This document shows, piece by piece, positions 35,595-44,654 of a stretch of 64,000 nucleotides of DNA (positions within the stretch are counted from its first letter, which is position 1; the number at the start of each line of letters is the position of its first letter). The stretch lies in contig CAYFUT010000007.1 in assembly GCA_964346395.1 (NCBI GenBank), positions 1-64,000 of the forward strand, in the 5' to 3' direction. A model generated the notes under the pieces. It was given only the letters and a program-made list of their open reading frames with translations, had not been told where the DNA came from and did no database searches. Both the position numbers and the translations under genes were made by a program. This DNA is from CAYFUT01 sp964346395. Its GTDB lineage: Bacteria; Bacillota; Halanaerobiia; Halobacteroidales; Halobacteroidaceae.

Positions 35595-36476
35595 TTATTC
35601 ACTCCTACTTCCAGCTATGGTAACCCATTCTCCATTATGGATTGTTGTTTCTAACTCAAAATTATACGACTGTAATTTATTTTTAATTTTCTCTTCTTTC
35701 TCGTCAATAATACCTGATAAAATGAAAGTTCCTTCCCCAGCCACTACCTCATCAAGGTCAGGAATCAAATCCAAAATAATATGGGGCAAAATATTAGCCG
35801 CTACCAATTGATATTTAGCATTAACTTGATTTACTAAATCTCCCTGCTTGAAATCAATTTTCTCTGCTACCTGATTTAATTGAGCATTTTCACGGGCTAC
35901 TTCTACAGCCTGGGGATCAATATCCACCCCAGTGACAGTTCCCGCTCCTAACTTGGCAGCTGCTATTGATAAAATTCCAGTTCCACTGCCGACATCAAGA
36001 AAGCTCATTCCCGGCTGTAGATAATCCTCAATCAACTGCAGACTATTTTCAGTAGTAGCATGATAACCGGTTCCAAAAGCTTGCCCGGGATCAATTTCGA
36101 TCACAATCTCTTCCGGATTAGCTGGATAGGCTTCCCAAGTAGGCTTGATAACAATCTTATCGGTCAACCGAATCGGATGGAAATTTTCTTTCCATTGATT
36201 AGCCCAATCTTCTTTTTGAACTTGATTTACCTTTATTTTACCACTACCCACCTCTAAATTATACTGCTGAAGAGAAAAAATATCTTCCTGTAGTTGATCA
36301 ATTGCCGCCTCCAGTTTTTCGGAGTCAACATTCAAATAAGCTTTAATTACTAGTTCATCTTCTTCTGCCGCGCACTCTTCCTTACTAATTCCAGCTACCT
36401 GCAGTTCTTCTAATAAATTAGCAATTGCCGGATAAGCCTGGTGAGTAGTTTTAATTTCAATTTCTTTCCAATCCAC
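35595..36476 (-). CDS. prmA: ribosomal protein L11 methyltransferase PrmA
   Basis: PrmA trimethylates ribosomal protein L11. The 293-residue product has an N-terminal substrate-binding part (about 1-100) and a class I methyltransferase domain with FLDVGSGTGILSIAAAKLG (about residue 165) and the NILPHII catalytic-loop motif. Two GTG codons are possible; the one at 36476 is six bases after GAGGTG, while the first overlaps it. It follows dnaJ directly, the normal Firmicutes arrangement. Confidence 0.95.
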   Translation of the reverse strand: MDWKEIEIKTTHQAYPAIANLLEELQVAGISKEECAAEEDELVIKAYLNVDSEKLEAAIDQLQEDIFSLQQYNLEVGSGKIKVNQVQKEDWANQWKENFHPIRLTDKIVIKPTWEAYPANPEEIVIEIDPGQAFGTGYHATTENSLQLIEDYLQPGMSFLDVGSGTGILSIAAAKLGAGTVTGVDIDPQAVEVARENAQLNQVAEKIDFKQGDLVNQVNAKYQLVAANILPHIILDLIPDLDEVVAGEGTFILSGIIDEKEEKIKNKLQSYNFELETTIHNGEWVTIAGSRSE

Positions 36477-36493
36477 CTTAGTCACCTCAATTA

Positions 36494-37645
36494 TTAGTCA
36501 AATAATCCTTTTATTTTCTGCCAAAAACCTTTCTGCTCGGGATTGATCTCATCGCCGCTCATTTCAGCAAACTCTGTTAATAGCTCTTTTTGTTCTTTAT
36601 CGAGTTCCTCCGGAATTATTACTTTGGCCTTAATTATCTGATCTCCCCGTCCCCGGCTATTTAAATGGGGAATTCCTTTGTCTTTTAAGCGGAATGAATC
36701 TCCCGGCTGGGTTCCTTCTGGAATTTCAAACTGTACCTTACCATCTAGCGTAGGAACAGTAATCTTATCCCCTAAAGTCGCCTGCACAAAACTAATCGGT
36801 ACTTCGCAAATAATATTATCTCTATCCCGTTCAAACACTTCATGTTCCTGCACATTAACTACCACATAGAGATCGCCAGCAGGACCGCCGTTCTTCCCAG
36901 CTTCTCCTTCACCTCTAATCCGCAGCTTAGAACCATCGCGTACACCAGCCGGAATATTAACTGATACTTTCCGGCGCCGTTTAACCTGCCCCTGACCATT
37001 ACATTCTGGACAAGGTTCAGTAACAAACTTACCAGTTCCATTACACCGATCACAAGTTTTAGTCTGGACCATCTGACCAAAAGGAGTATTCTGTTTAAAT
37101 TGAATCTTACCTTTTCCATTACATTTAGCACAAGTTTCTACATCCTCCGGTGATTCAGCCCCTGTTCCGTTACAGGCTGGACATTCTTCCGTCCGGGGAA
37201 TAGTAATCTCTTTTTCAGCTCCAAAAGCAGCTTCTTCAAAAGAAACTTCCATCCGATAACGAAGGTCGTTACCTTTCTGCGCTCTACTTTCTCTGCGGCT
37301 TCTCCTGCCGCCGCGTCGGCGGTCGCCAAAGAAAATATCAAAAATATCGTCAAAACTACCAAAGTCGCCGCCAAAACCACCGGCTTGCCGTTGGCCGCCG
37401 CCAAATCCACCAGCTTGATCACCAACACCAGCATGACCGTATTTATCATATTTGGCCCGCTGTTGTTCATCACTTAATACTTCATAAGCTTCTGTAATTT
37501 CTTTAAACCTTTCTTCCGCATTCTCTTCATCACTGATATCCGGATGATACTTTTTTGATAATTTTCGATACGCCTTCTTAATTTCTTCTTGGCTCGCATC
37601 TCTGTCTACCCCTAATATATCATAATAATCTTTCTTCTTTGCCAT
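36494..37645 (-). CDS. dnaJ: chaperone DnaJ
   Basis: DnaJ delivers unfolded proteins to DnaK and stimulates its ATPase. The 383-residue product has the J domain with HPD (KKYHPDISD), a Gly-rich segment (about 72-115), four zinc-binding CXXCXGXG repeats (CPACNGTG, CAKCNGKG, CDRCNGTG, CPECNGQG) and the C-terminal substrate domain. ATG 37645 follows GAGGTGGTG. It lies downstream of dnaK behind a strong hairpin, so its expression may be reduced relative to dnaK. Confidence 0.97.
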   Translation of the reverse strand: MAKKKDYYDILGVDRDASQEEIKKAYRKLSKKYHPDISDEENAEERFKEITEAYEVLSDEQQRAKYDKYGHAGVGDQAGGFGGGQRQAGGFGGDFGSFDDIFDIFFGDRRRGGRRSRRESRAQKGNDLRYRMEVSFEEAAFGAEKEITIPRTEECPACNGTGAESPEDVETCAKCNGKGKIQFKQNTPFGQMVQTKTCDRCNGTGKFVTEPCPECNGQGQVKRRRKVSVNIPAGVRDGSKLRIRGEGEAGKNGGPAGDLYVVVNVQEHEVFERDRDNIICEVPISFVQATLGDKITVPTLDGKVQFEIPEGTQPGDSFRLKDKGIPHLNSRGRGDQIIKAKVIIPEELDKEQKELLTEFAEMSGDEINPEQKGFWQKIKGLFD

Positions 37646-37696
37646 GCTAATCACCACCTCTTAGCTACCATAATTTTGAAAACAAAAGTAGAAGTA

Positions 37697-37733
37697 TAAA
37701 AACAGAGTCAAAGCCATATGGCTTTGACTCTGT
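37697..37733 (-). terminator. hairpin terminator between dnaK and dnaJ
   Basis: A perfect 32-bp palindrome (37702-37733, centre CCATATGG) is followed on the minus strand by five T. It is a strong terminator in the dnaK-dnaJ spacer; partial read-through would lower dnaJ relative to dnaK. Confidence 0.9.
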
Positions 37734-37765
37734 CCCTAAAACCTTTCTATTTACAGAACTATTCT

Positions 37766-39637
37766 CTACTCTTCGTCTTCCTCATCTACTTCTTCATAAT
37801 CAACATCTACTACATCTTCTTCCTCTTCAGCCTCTGCTCCGGCAGCTCCCTGTTGGGCCTGCTGCTGAGCTTCTGCCTGTTGATAAGCCTGCTGGCTTAA
37901 TTCATGCAGCTGCTGGTTTAAAGCTTCCTTTTTACTTTCAATCTCATCTGTATCTAACTCATCAGGATCTATATTGTGAATATCAACTTCATCTAATACC
38001 TCTTCTAGTTCTTCTTTGGCAGCTTCAATTTCACTAATCAAGCTGTCGTCAACTTGCTCGCCCATCTCTTCAATAGTCTTTTCCGTCTGGCGGACAAGAC
38101 TATCAGCTTCAGTGACTGTTTCTACTGCTTCCCGCTTTTTCTTGTCTTCTTCCTCATGTTTTTCAGCTTCATTTACCATCTGCTCAATTTCCTCTTCAGA
38201 TAGTCCGGTATCAGCTTCAATTGTAATATCTTCCTGCTTACCGGAACCTTTATCTTCAGCAGAAACATGTACAATACCATCTTTATCAATCTTGAAGGTT
38301 ACTTCAATCTGCGGTACTCCCCGCGGTGCTGGAGGAATTCCTGTCAGCTGGAAGCGGCCTAAAGTCTCATTATCTTTGGCCATTTCCCGTTCACCCTGCA
38401 GCACATGAATATCAACTGTCGTCTGATTATCTTCAGCAGTAGAGAATACTTTGCTCTTCTCTGTCGGAATAGTGGTATTACGCTCAATTAACTTGGTGAA
38501 TACTCCACCTAAAGTTTCAATTCCTAGCGATAAAGGAGTTACATCTAACAGAACTACATCATCAACTTCATCATTAATAATTCCCGCCTGAATAGCTGCT
38601 CCTAAAGCCACACATTCATCAGGATTAATTCCTTTATTAGGTTCTACTCCAATTTCATTTTCAATTGCTTCCTGAACAGCAGGAATTCGCGTAGAACCTC
38701 CTACCAACAGTACCTGATCAATATCGGATTTAGTCATATCTGCATCAGCTAGAGCATTGTCCGTAGCATCCATCGTCTGGTCAATATAATCAGCAATCAT
38801 ATCTTCAAACTCCGACCGAGAAATATCTATATCTAAATGAACTGGACCGTCTTCAGTCTGCGTAATAAACGGCAGATTAACATTAGTAGTTGCCACATTG
38901 GACAGCTCAATCTTCGCTTCTTCCGCTGCATCTCTTAACCGCTGCAGCGCCATTTTGTCATTGCGAAGATCGATCCCGTGCTGACCTTCAAATTTATCAG
39001 CTAAATAATCTACAATTTCCTCATCAAAATCATCTCCGCCGAGCTGATTATCTCCATGAGTAGCAACAACTTCAAATACTCCATCTCCCAGATCAAGAAT
39101 AGAGACATCAAAAGTTCCGCCGCCTAAATCATAAACTAATACTGTCTGGTCTGCATCATCATCAAGCCCATAGGCAAGAGAAGCTGCTGTCGGCTCATTA
39201 ATAATTCGTTTAACATCCAGACCAGCAATCTTACCAGCATCTTTTGTTGCCTGCCGCTGAGCATCCGTAAAGTAAGCAGGAACTGTAATTACTGCTTCTT
39301 CAACTTCTTCTCCTACATAATCTTCAGCATAGGTTTTAATTTCCTGTAAAATCATCGCTGAAATTTCTTCGGGAGTTCTAGCTTCGCCTCCCAATTCAAC
39401 CTCGTAATCTCTTTCTCCCATGTGACGTTTGATCGAACGAACAGTTTGATCAGGATTTTTAATAAACTGTCGTTTGGCAGGTTCCCCGACTAACCGTTCT
39501 TCTTTATCATTATATCCAACTACCGAAGGAGTTGTTCGATTACCCTGTCTATTCGGAATAACAGTAGGATCGCCACCTTCCATTACTGCTGCACAAGAAT
39601 TTGTAGTTCCCAGATCAATACCAATAACTTTACCCAT
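37766..39637 (-). CDS. dnaK: chaperone DnaK (Hsp70)
   Basis: DnaK is the ATP-driven Hsp70 chaperone. The 623-residue product begins MGKVIGIDLGTTNSCAAV, and shows the Gram-positive-type gap in the first nucleotide domain lobe, DLGGGTFDVSIL, VTPLSLGIETLGG and a helical lid; the C terminus is Gln/Ala-rich and ends in a long acidic tail instead of the EEVD-like end. ATG 39637 is chosen from GAGGAGG nine bases before; two earlier in-frame ATGs lie on the ribosome site itself. Part of the hrcA-grpE-dnaK-dnaJ operon. Confidence 0.97.
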   Translation of the reverse strand: MGKVIGIDLGTTNSCAAVMEGGDPTVIPNRQGNRTTPSVVGYNDKEERLVGEPAKRQFIKNPDQTVRSIKRHMGERDYEVELGGEARTPEEISAMILQEIKTYAEDYVGEEVEEAVITVPAYFTDAQRQATKDAGKIAGLDVKRIINEPTAASLAYGLDDDADQTVLVYDLGGGTFDVSILDLGDGVFEVVATHGDNQLGGDDFDEEIVDYLADKFEGQHGIDLRNDKMALQRLRDAAEEAKIELSNVATTNVNLPFITQTEDGPVHLDIDISRSEFEDMIADYIDQTMDATDNALADADMTKSDIDQVLLVGGSTRIPAVQEAIENEIGVEPNKGINPDECVALGAAIQAGIINDEVDDVVLLDVTPLSLGIETLGGVFTKLIERNTTIPTEKSKVFSTAEDNQTTVDIHVLQGEREMAKDNETLGRFQLTGIPPAPRGVPQIEVTFKIDKDGIVHVSAEDKGSGKQEDITIEADTGLSEEEIEQMVNEAEKHEEEDKKKREAVETVTEADSLVRQTEKTIEEMGEQVDDSLISEIEAAKEELEEVLDEVDIHNIDPDELDTDEIESKKEALNQQLHELSQQAYQQAEAQQQAQQGAAGAEAEEEEDVVDVDYEEVDEEDEE

Positions 39638-39742
39638 AACTATCATCCTCCTCATTAAAATTTTATATTAGAGATTTCTCACTTCAACTTAACTAAGGAT
39701 AGTCTTACTTAAGCTCAAACTTAACCTTACACTCAAATAACA

Positions 39743-40450
39743 TTACTCCGCAATTTTAACCATTGCTGGCCTAATTACCAGATTATCTAATTTATAACCC
39801 GGCTGCATTTCTTCGATGATTACACCAGATTCATACTCTTCACTTTCTTCAGTCATTGCTGCTTCGTGAAAATTAGGATCGAATTCTTCACCTACCGTTG
39901 CAATTTCTTCTACACCTTTTTTATGTAATAAATCTACCAACTGCTTATAAATCATCTCTACTCCCTTAAGAACATCTGCCGCTTCTTCGCTATCTTGAGA
40001 AGTGTTTAAAGCCCGTTCAAAATTATCTATAATCGGGAGTAGATCTTCTACTAGTTCTTTAATGGCCTGCTGATTAGCTCGTTTCTTTTCCTTTTCGATC
40101 CGCTTTTTATAATTAGAAAAGTCAGCCTGCAGTCTCTGCAGCCGATTCACGTACTTTTCTTTTTCTTCTTTTTCAGCTGCCAACTCTTCCTCTAACTCAC
40201 CAATCTGCTCTTCAAACTGCTGAGCTGCAGTTAAGCCTTCTTTTAATTTGTTTAATCTCTCTTCAATTAAACCTACCTCAGTTTCCAATTCCACCTCCAC
40301 TTCTTCTTCTAACTTCATAATTTCTGCTTCTAACTCTTCTAACTCACTAGCCGTTTCTAATTCTTCTTCAACTGCTTCTACAGTTTCAGAAGAACTACCC
40401 TCTTCTGCAGCATCAGCCGCTGCCTGCTCTTCATTTTTTTTCTCTGTCAT
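39743..40450 (-). CDS. grpE: nucleotide exchange factor GrpE
   Basis: GrpE releases ADP from DnaK. The 235-residue product has a very acidic N-terminal extension (about 1-90), a long coiled coil, and the conserved C-terminal beta domain (EEFDPNFHEAAMTEESEEY, ending LVIRPAMVKIAE). It is longer than the usual 180-200 residues because of the acidic N terminus. ATG 40450 lies after TAGGTAGGTG. It follows hrcA by about 20 bases. Confidence 0.95.
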   Translation of the reverse strand: MTEKKNEEQAAADAAEEGSSSETVEAVEEELETASELEELEAEIMKLEEEVEVELETEVGLIEERLNKLKEGLTAAQQFEEQIGELEEELAAEKEEKEKYVNRLQRLQADFSNYKKRIEKEKKRANQQAIKELVEDLLPIIDNFERALNTSQDSEEAADVLKGVEMIYKQLVDLLHKKGVEEIATVGEEFDPNFHEAAMTEESEEYESGVIIEEMQPGYKLDNLVIRPAMVKIAE

Positions 40451-40470
40451 TACTATCACCTACCTACATT

Positions 40471-41511
40471 CTACTGATTAGTTAAATACTTGCTTAAGAA
40501 ATTCGACATGAACTTAACCGAACTTACTACTTTCGAATAATCCATGCGGGTCGGTCCTAACACTCCAATTTTCCCCACCGGACGACCTTTAAAACTATAA
40601 GTGGCAATTACTATACTGCAGTCCTTAATTTCTTCGCGGGTGTTTTCATCTCCAATTAAAACTTCTACCCCTTGATTACTTTCTATTTCATCTAATATCT
40701 CCTGGACTAAATCTTGATGTTCTAGCACTTTAAGTACATCTTTTACTTTAGTAATATCATTGAACTCAGGTTGGTCTAAAATATAAGTAGTCCCATCTAA
40801 GTATATTTTCCCAACTGACGAAGATTTATCCGTAAATAGTCCTTGAGTTAAAAAAGCTAAATCTTCAAACGAAACACTCAACCGCTTGACTAAGTCTCGG
40901 GCCAACTCAGTTAGTAGGTCATTATCAATCTCCTGCAGAGCCATGCCATGCAGCCTTTGGTTTAAAAACCGAGTCATCTCCGTCAATTCTTCTTCACTCA
41001 GATGAGAAGAAAGTTCCACTACTTTATCCTGCACCAGCCCGGTATCAGTTACTAGCACAATCAATATCTTATTTTCAGCCACGGGAACTAACTTCAACCG
41101 CTGAAAAATACTCTTCTGTACTCGGGGGCTAGAAGCTAAAGAAGTATACCGCGTCAAATCGGATAACATCTGCGAAGTATACTGGATTAATTCCTGAATC
41201 TCCTGCTGCCGTGAATCATTATATTCCCTCTTTACAGCCTCAATTTCCTGTGCTGACAGCCCATCATAATCCATCAATGAATCGACAAAAAATCGGTAGC
41301 CCTTATCTGAAGGTATCCGCCCTGCCGACCGATGAGGCTGCTCTAAGTAGCCAGCTTCTTCTAAATCAGCCATTTCATTTCTGATAGTAGCGGAACTAAC
41401 ACCAAAATTATACCTCCGCGCTAGGGTTCTGGAGCCCACCGGTTTAGCTGTCATTACATACTCTTGAATTACTGTCTTCAAAATTTTCTTTTTCCGGCTT
41501 GTAATCTCCAT
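40471..41511 (-). CDS. hrcA: heat-shock repressor HrcA
   Basis: HrcA binds the CIRCE operator and represses class I heat-shock operons. The 346-residue protein starts with a winged helix (SRKKKILKTVIQEYVMTAKPVGSRTLARR, in two parts) and DLEEAGYLEQPHRSAGRIPSDKGYRFFVD, the family hallmark. ATG 41511 lies 25 bases after its own CIRCE element, so the operon is autoregulated: HrcA stays active with the help of GroEL in known systems. Confidence 0.97.
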   Translation of the reverse strand: MEITSRKKKILKTVIQEYVMTAKPVGSRTLARRYNFGVSSATIRNEMADLEEAGYLEQPHRSAGRIPSDKGYRFFVDSLMDYDGLSAQEIEAVKREYNDSRQQEIQELIQYTSQMLSDLTRYTSLASSPRVQKSIFQRLKLVPVAENKILIVLVTDTGLVQDKVVELSSHLSEEELTEMTRFLNQRLHGMALQEIDNDLLTELARDLVKRLSVSFEDLAFLTQGLFTDKSSSVGKIYLDGTTYILDQPEFNDITKVKDVLKVLEHQDLVQEILDEIESNQGVEVLIGDENTREEIKDCSIVIATYSFKGRPVGKIGVLGPTRMDYSKVVSSVKFMSNFLSKYLTNQ

Positions 41512-41535
41512 AATGATAACCCCACCCCTCTTCTA

Positions 41536-41562
41536 TTAGCACTCGAAAGCGTCGAGTGCTAA
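41536..41562. promoter_or_regulatory. CIRCE operator
   Basis: TTAGCACTC, nine bases and GAGTGCTAA match the CIRCE consensus at every arm position. It lies between the promoter and the hrcA start, the classical place for HrcA repression. Confidence 0.97.
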
Positions 41563-41577
41563 TAACTTGCTATAATA

Positions 41578-41606
41578 AAAATATCATTTCCTTCCGCATT
41601 TGTCAA
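41578..41606 (-). promoter_or_regulatory. sigma-A promoter of the hrcA operon
   Basis: On the minus strand there is TTGACA (41601-41606), 17 bases and TATTTT (41578-41583). The CIRCE operator starts about 15 bases downstream of the -10, overlapping the expected transcription start. Confidence 0.75.
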
Positions 41607-41618
41607 ATAGAATTTTTC

Positions 41619-42755
41619 TTAACTTAGTAAAAATTTAGCCAATACCCGATTAGCCACCATTTTTCCCCGCTGCGTTAAAAATAATCTATTCTGTTTTTGC
41701 TTGATCAAATTTTTTCGGCTTAAATCAGCAATTTCTGATTGATAAATATCAGCAACTGAACAGTCATAGCGTTCCTCAAAATCAGCTAAAGAAATTCCTT
41801 TTTCCAACCGCAAGCCCAACATCATTGTTTCTTCCACTTTTTCCTGCCAACTTAACTTATTATACTCTTTAATCGGCAGGTTGTCTACCTCCAAAGCTTG
41901 AAAATATCTATTCAAATCAGCATAATTATAACCGCGCCCTGCTCCATCATAAAAATGAGCTCCCGGACCAACTGCTAAATAGGGCTGATTCAGCCAATAA
42001 ATCCGATTATGCCGGCATTCAAATCCAGGCTGCGCAAAATTGGAAATCTCATACTGCTGATAACCTGCATCCGCCAGTAATTCCTGCGCCAGATGGTACA
42101 TAGCTAAATCCTGTTCTTCAGTAGCTAAATCAAGTTCCCCCTGCTGCGCCCAGTTATGCATTCTAGTTCCCGGTTCCAACTTTAGATTATAACAAGAAAG
42201 ATGTTCCGGCTTCAACCGGCAAACCTGCTCTAAAGTCCGGCGCCAGTCCGCCGGAAGTTGGCCCGGAAGAGCAAACATCAAATCAAGATTCAGATTGCTA
42301 TATCCCAATCTCCGCGCCAAATAATAGCTATCAACTGCTCTACTTACGGTATGGCAGCGGCCTAGCTTAGTCAAAGAAAAATTATTTAAAGCCTGAACTC
42401 CAAAACTTAACCTATTGACCCCTGCCTCTTTAAGCACCTTTAGTTTCTTTTCCGTCACCGTCTCCGGATTTGCTTCCACAGTTATTTCCGCTTTCGAAAC
42501 CAAATTAAACTCCTGCCGACACTGATTAATTAAAGAAGCTATCTGTCGACCAGAAAAAACAGTAGGAGTTCCGCCACCTAAAAAGAGAGTCTTCAGATTT
42601 ACTGAATATTCTTCAGCTAACAGCCTTAGTTCTTTTTTTACCGCTGATAAAAATTTAGTTCCCTGAGGCTGCTGCCAGGGAACAGAATTGAAATCACAAT
42701 AATGGCATTTCTGATTGCAGAACGGAACATGCAAGTATAAGCCAACTTCTTTCAT
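41619..42755 (-). CDS. hemW: radical SAM heme chaperone HemW
   Basis: HemW is a radical-SAM protein that carries heme, formerly taken for an oxygen-independent coproporphyrinogen oxidase. The 378-residue product has CNQKCHYCDF, with three cluster cysteines but not the fourth Cys of true HemN, which supports HemW. The central GGGTPT and HLSCYNLKLEPGT segments and a C-terminal HemW domain are present. ATG 42755 follows GAGGAG. It lies between lepA and hrcA as in Bacillus. Confidence 0.93.
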   Translation of the reverse strand: MKEVGLYLHVPFCNQKCHYCDFNSVPWQQPQGTKFLSAVKKELRLLAEEYSVNLKTLFLGGGTPTVFSGRQIASLINQCRQEFNLVSKAEITVEANPETVTEKKLKVLKEAGVNRLSFGVQALNNFSLTKLGRCHTVSRAVDSYYLARRLGYSNLNLDLMFALPGQLPADWRRTLEQVCRLKPEHLSCYNLKLEPGTRMHNWAQQGELDLATEEQDLAMYHLAQELLADAGYQQYEISNFAQPGFECRHNRIYWLNQPYLAVGPGAHFYDGAGRGYNYADLNRYFQALEVDNLPIKEYNKLSWQEKVEETMMLGLRLEKGISLADFEERYDCSVADIYQSEIADLSRKNLIKQKQNRLFLTQRGKMVANRVLAKFLLS

Positions 42756-42795
42756 TATTATACTCCTCAACTCTTAATTTTAATCATTATATTTC

Positions 42796-44601
42796 CTATT
42801 CATCAATAGTTAATACAGCCATAAAGGCTTCCTGAGGAATATCTACACTGCCGACTTGTTTCATCCTTTTCTTTCCTTCTTTTTGTTCTTCTAACAACTT
42901 CTTCTTGCGGGAAACATCACCGCCGTAACACTTCTGGAGAACATCCTTCTTTTTAGCCCGCACTGTTTCTCGCGCAATCACCTCATTCCCAATTGCAGCT
43001 TGAATCGGCACTTCAAACATCTGTTCTGGAATATATTCTTTTAATTTCTTAGCTAATTCTCGGCCTATATTATAAGCAAAGTCGCGGTGGACAATACAGG
43101 ATAAAGCATCAACCGAATCTTTATTAACCAAAATATTAAGCTTTACTAGGTCAGCTTCTGCATAGCCTTCAAACTCATAATCAAAGGTAGCATAGCCCTG
43201 AGTTTTTGATTTTAGCTTATCAAAGAAATCAAGTACAATCTCACTCAGCGGTAATTTATAAATTATCCGGACTCTCATTTCATCAAGATACTCCATGGTT
43301 ACAAACTCGCCCCTCTTTTCCTGGGCTAATTCCATTACTGGCCCTACATATTCATCAGGAACCATAATGCTGGCTTCTACTATAGGTTCTTCCATTTTTT
43401 CAATGTGATGTTTCTCCGGCATTTTAGCCGGGTTCTCAATTTCCAGCACCTTTCCATCTGTCTTATGGACTTTATACACAACACTAGGGGCAGTAGTTAC
43501 TAAATCAAGATCAAATTCCCTTTCCAATCGTTCCTGAATAATCTCCATATGCAGCAGCCCCAGAAAGCCGCACCGATAGCCAAAACCTAATGCTTCTGAA
43601 GTTTCCGGCTCAAACGTCAGAGAAGCATCATTTAGCTGCAGCTTTTCTAAAGCATCTCTCAGCAGTTCATAATCATTATTATCTACCGGATATAACCCGC
43701 AGAAAACCATCGGCTTTGCCGGCTGATAGCCTGGCAGCGGCTCCGAAACAGGATTCTCCGCTGCAGTGATAGTATCTCCTACCTGGGCATTCTTTACATT
43801 CTTTATATTAGCCATAACATACCCAACTTCTCCGGCCGTAATTTCGTCTGCTTCCTTCATTTGAGGACTAAAGACGCCTACTTCATCAACCTCATAACTT
43901 TTATCAGTAGCCATCATCTTAATCTTCATCCCTGGTTTAATACTGCCGTCAAAAACGCGGTAATAAGAAATTACTCCGCGGTAAGAATCATATTTGGAAT
44001 CAAAAATTAAAGCCTTTAACGGCTTGTCCTGCTCTCCAGCCGGGGGAGGAACCCGGTTAATAATTGCTTCCATAACTTCCTCCGTCCCGATCCCTTCTTT
44101 AGCACTAGTCAAAATAGCCTCATCAGGATCCCAACCTAATTCAATTAATTCTTCCTTTACTCGATCCGGATCAGCACTAGGTAGATCAATCTTATTAATC
44201 ACAGGAATAATTTCTAAATCATTCTCTAAAGCAAGATAAATATTGGCAATCGTTTGGGCTTCCACCCCTTGAGCAGCATCAATCACCAATAATGCTCCTT
44301 CACAGGCAGCTAAACTCCGCGATACTTCATAAGAAAAATCAACATGCCCCGGCGTATCAATCAAATTCAACTTATATCTATCACCATCTTGCGCCTGATA
44401 ATTCATTTGCACTGACTGTGCTTTAATCGTAATTCCGCGCTCTCGCTCTAAGTCCATTGTATCCAGCATCTGTTCTTCCATATCTCGATCAGCAATTGTA
44501 TCTGTAAATTCCAGTAATCTATCCGCCAGCGTAGACTTACCGTGGTCTACATGAGCAATAATTGAAAAGTTCCTGATATTTTTCTGTTTAATGGTGCTCA
44601 T
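42796..44601 (-). CDS. lepA: elongation factor 4 (LepA)
   Basis: LepA is a ribosome-associated GTPase that affects back-translocation and 30S biogenesis. The 601-residue protein has G1 AHVDHGKSTLADRL, G3 DTPGHVDF, G4 NKIDLPSA, EF-G-like domains II, III and V, and the LepA-specific C-terminal domain ending near RMKQVGSVDIPQEAF. ATG 44601 after AAAGGAGG. Length and motifs are normal for the family. Confidence 0.98.
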   Translation of the reverse strand: MSTIKQKNIRNFSIIAHVDHGKSTLADRLLEFTDTIADRDMEEQMLDTMDLERERGITIKAQSVQMNYQAQDGDRYKLNLIDTPGHVDFSYEVSRSLAACEGALLVIDAAQGVEAQTIANIYLALENDLEIIPVINKIDLPSADPDRVKEELIELGWDPDEAILTSAKEGIGTEEVMEAIINRVPPPAGEQDKPLKALIFDSKYDSYRGVISYYRVFDGSIKPGMKIKMMATDKSYEVDEVGVFSPQMKEADEITAGEVGYVMANIKNVKNAQVGDTITAAENPVSEPLPGYQPAKPMVFCGLYPVDNNDYELLRDALEKLQLNDASLTFEPETSEALGFGYRCGFLGLLHMEIIQERLEREFDLDLVTTAPSVVYKVHKTDGKVLEIENPAKMPEKHHIEKMEEPIVEASIMVPDEYVGPVMELAQEKRGEFVTMEYLDEMRVRIIYKLPLSEIVLDFFDKLKSKTQGYATFDYEFEGYAEADLVKLNILVNKDSVDALSCIVHRDFAYNIGRELAKKLKEYIPEQMFEVPIQAAIGNEVIARETVRAKKKDVLQKCYGGDVSRKKKLLEEQKEGKKRMKQVGSVDIPQEAFMAVLTIDE

Positions 44602-44654
44602 CTTCCGCCTCCTTTACCGAGGTTTACGGCTATAATTATAACACAGTTTTTAAT

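Noticed and set aside
38016..38408. Long plus-strand open frame opposite dnaK
   Set aside because: Serine-rich translation typical of the antisense of an acidic gene, no ribosome site, and the minus-strand gene is certain.
41619..42755. Oxygen-independent coproporphyrinogen oxidase HemN
   Set aside because: The fourth cysteine of the HemN motif is missing and lepA-hemW-hrcA is the typical HemW position.
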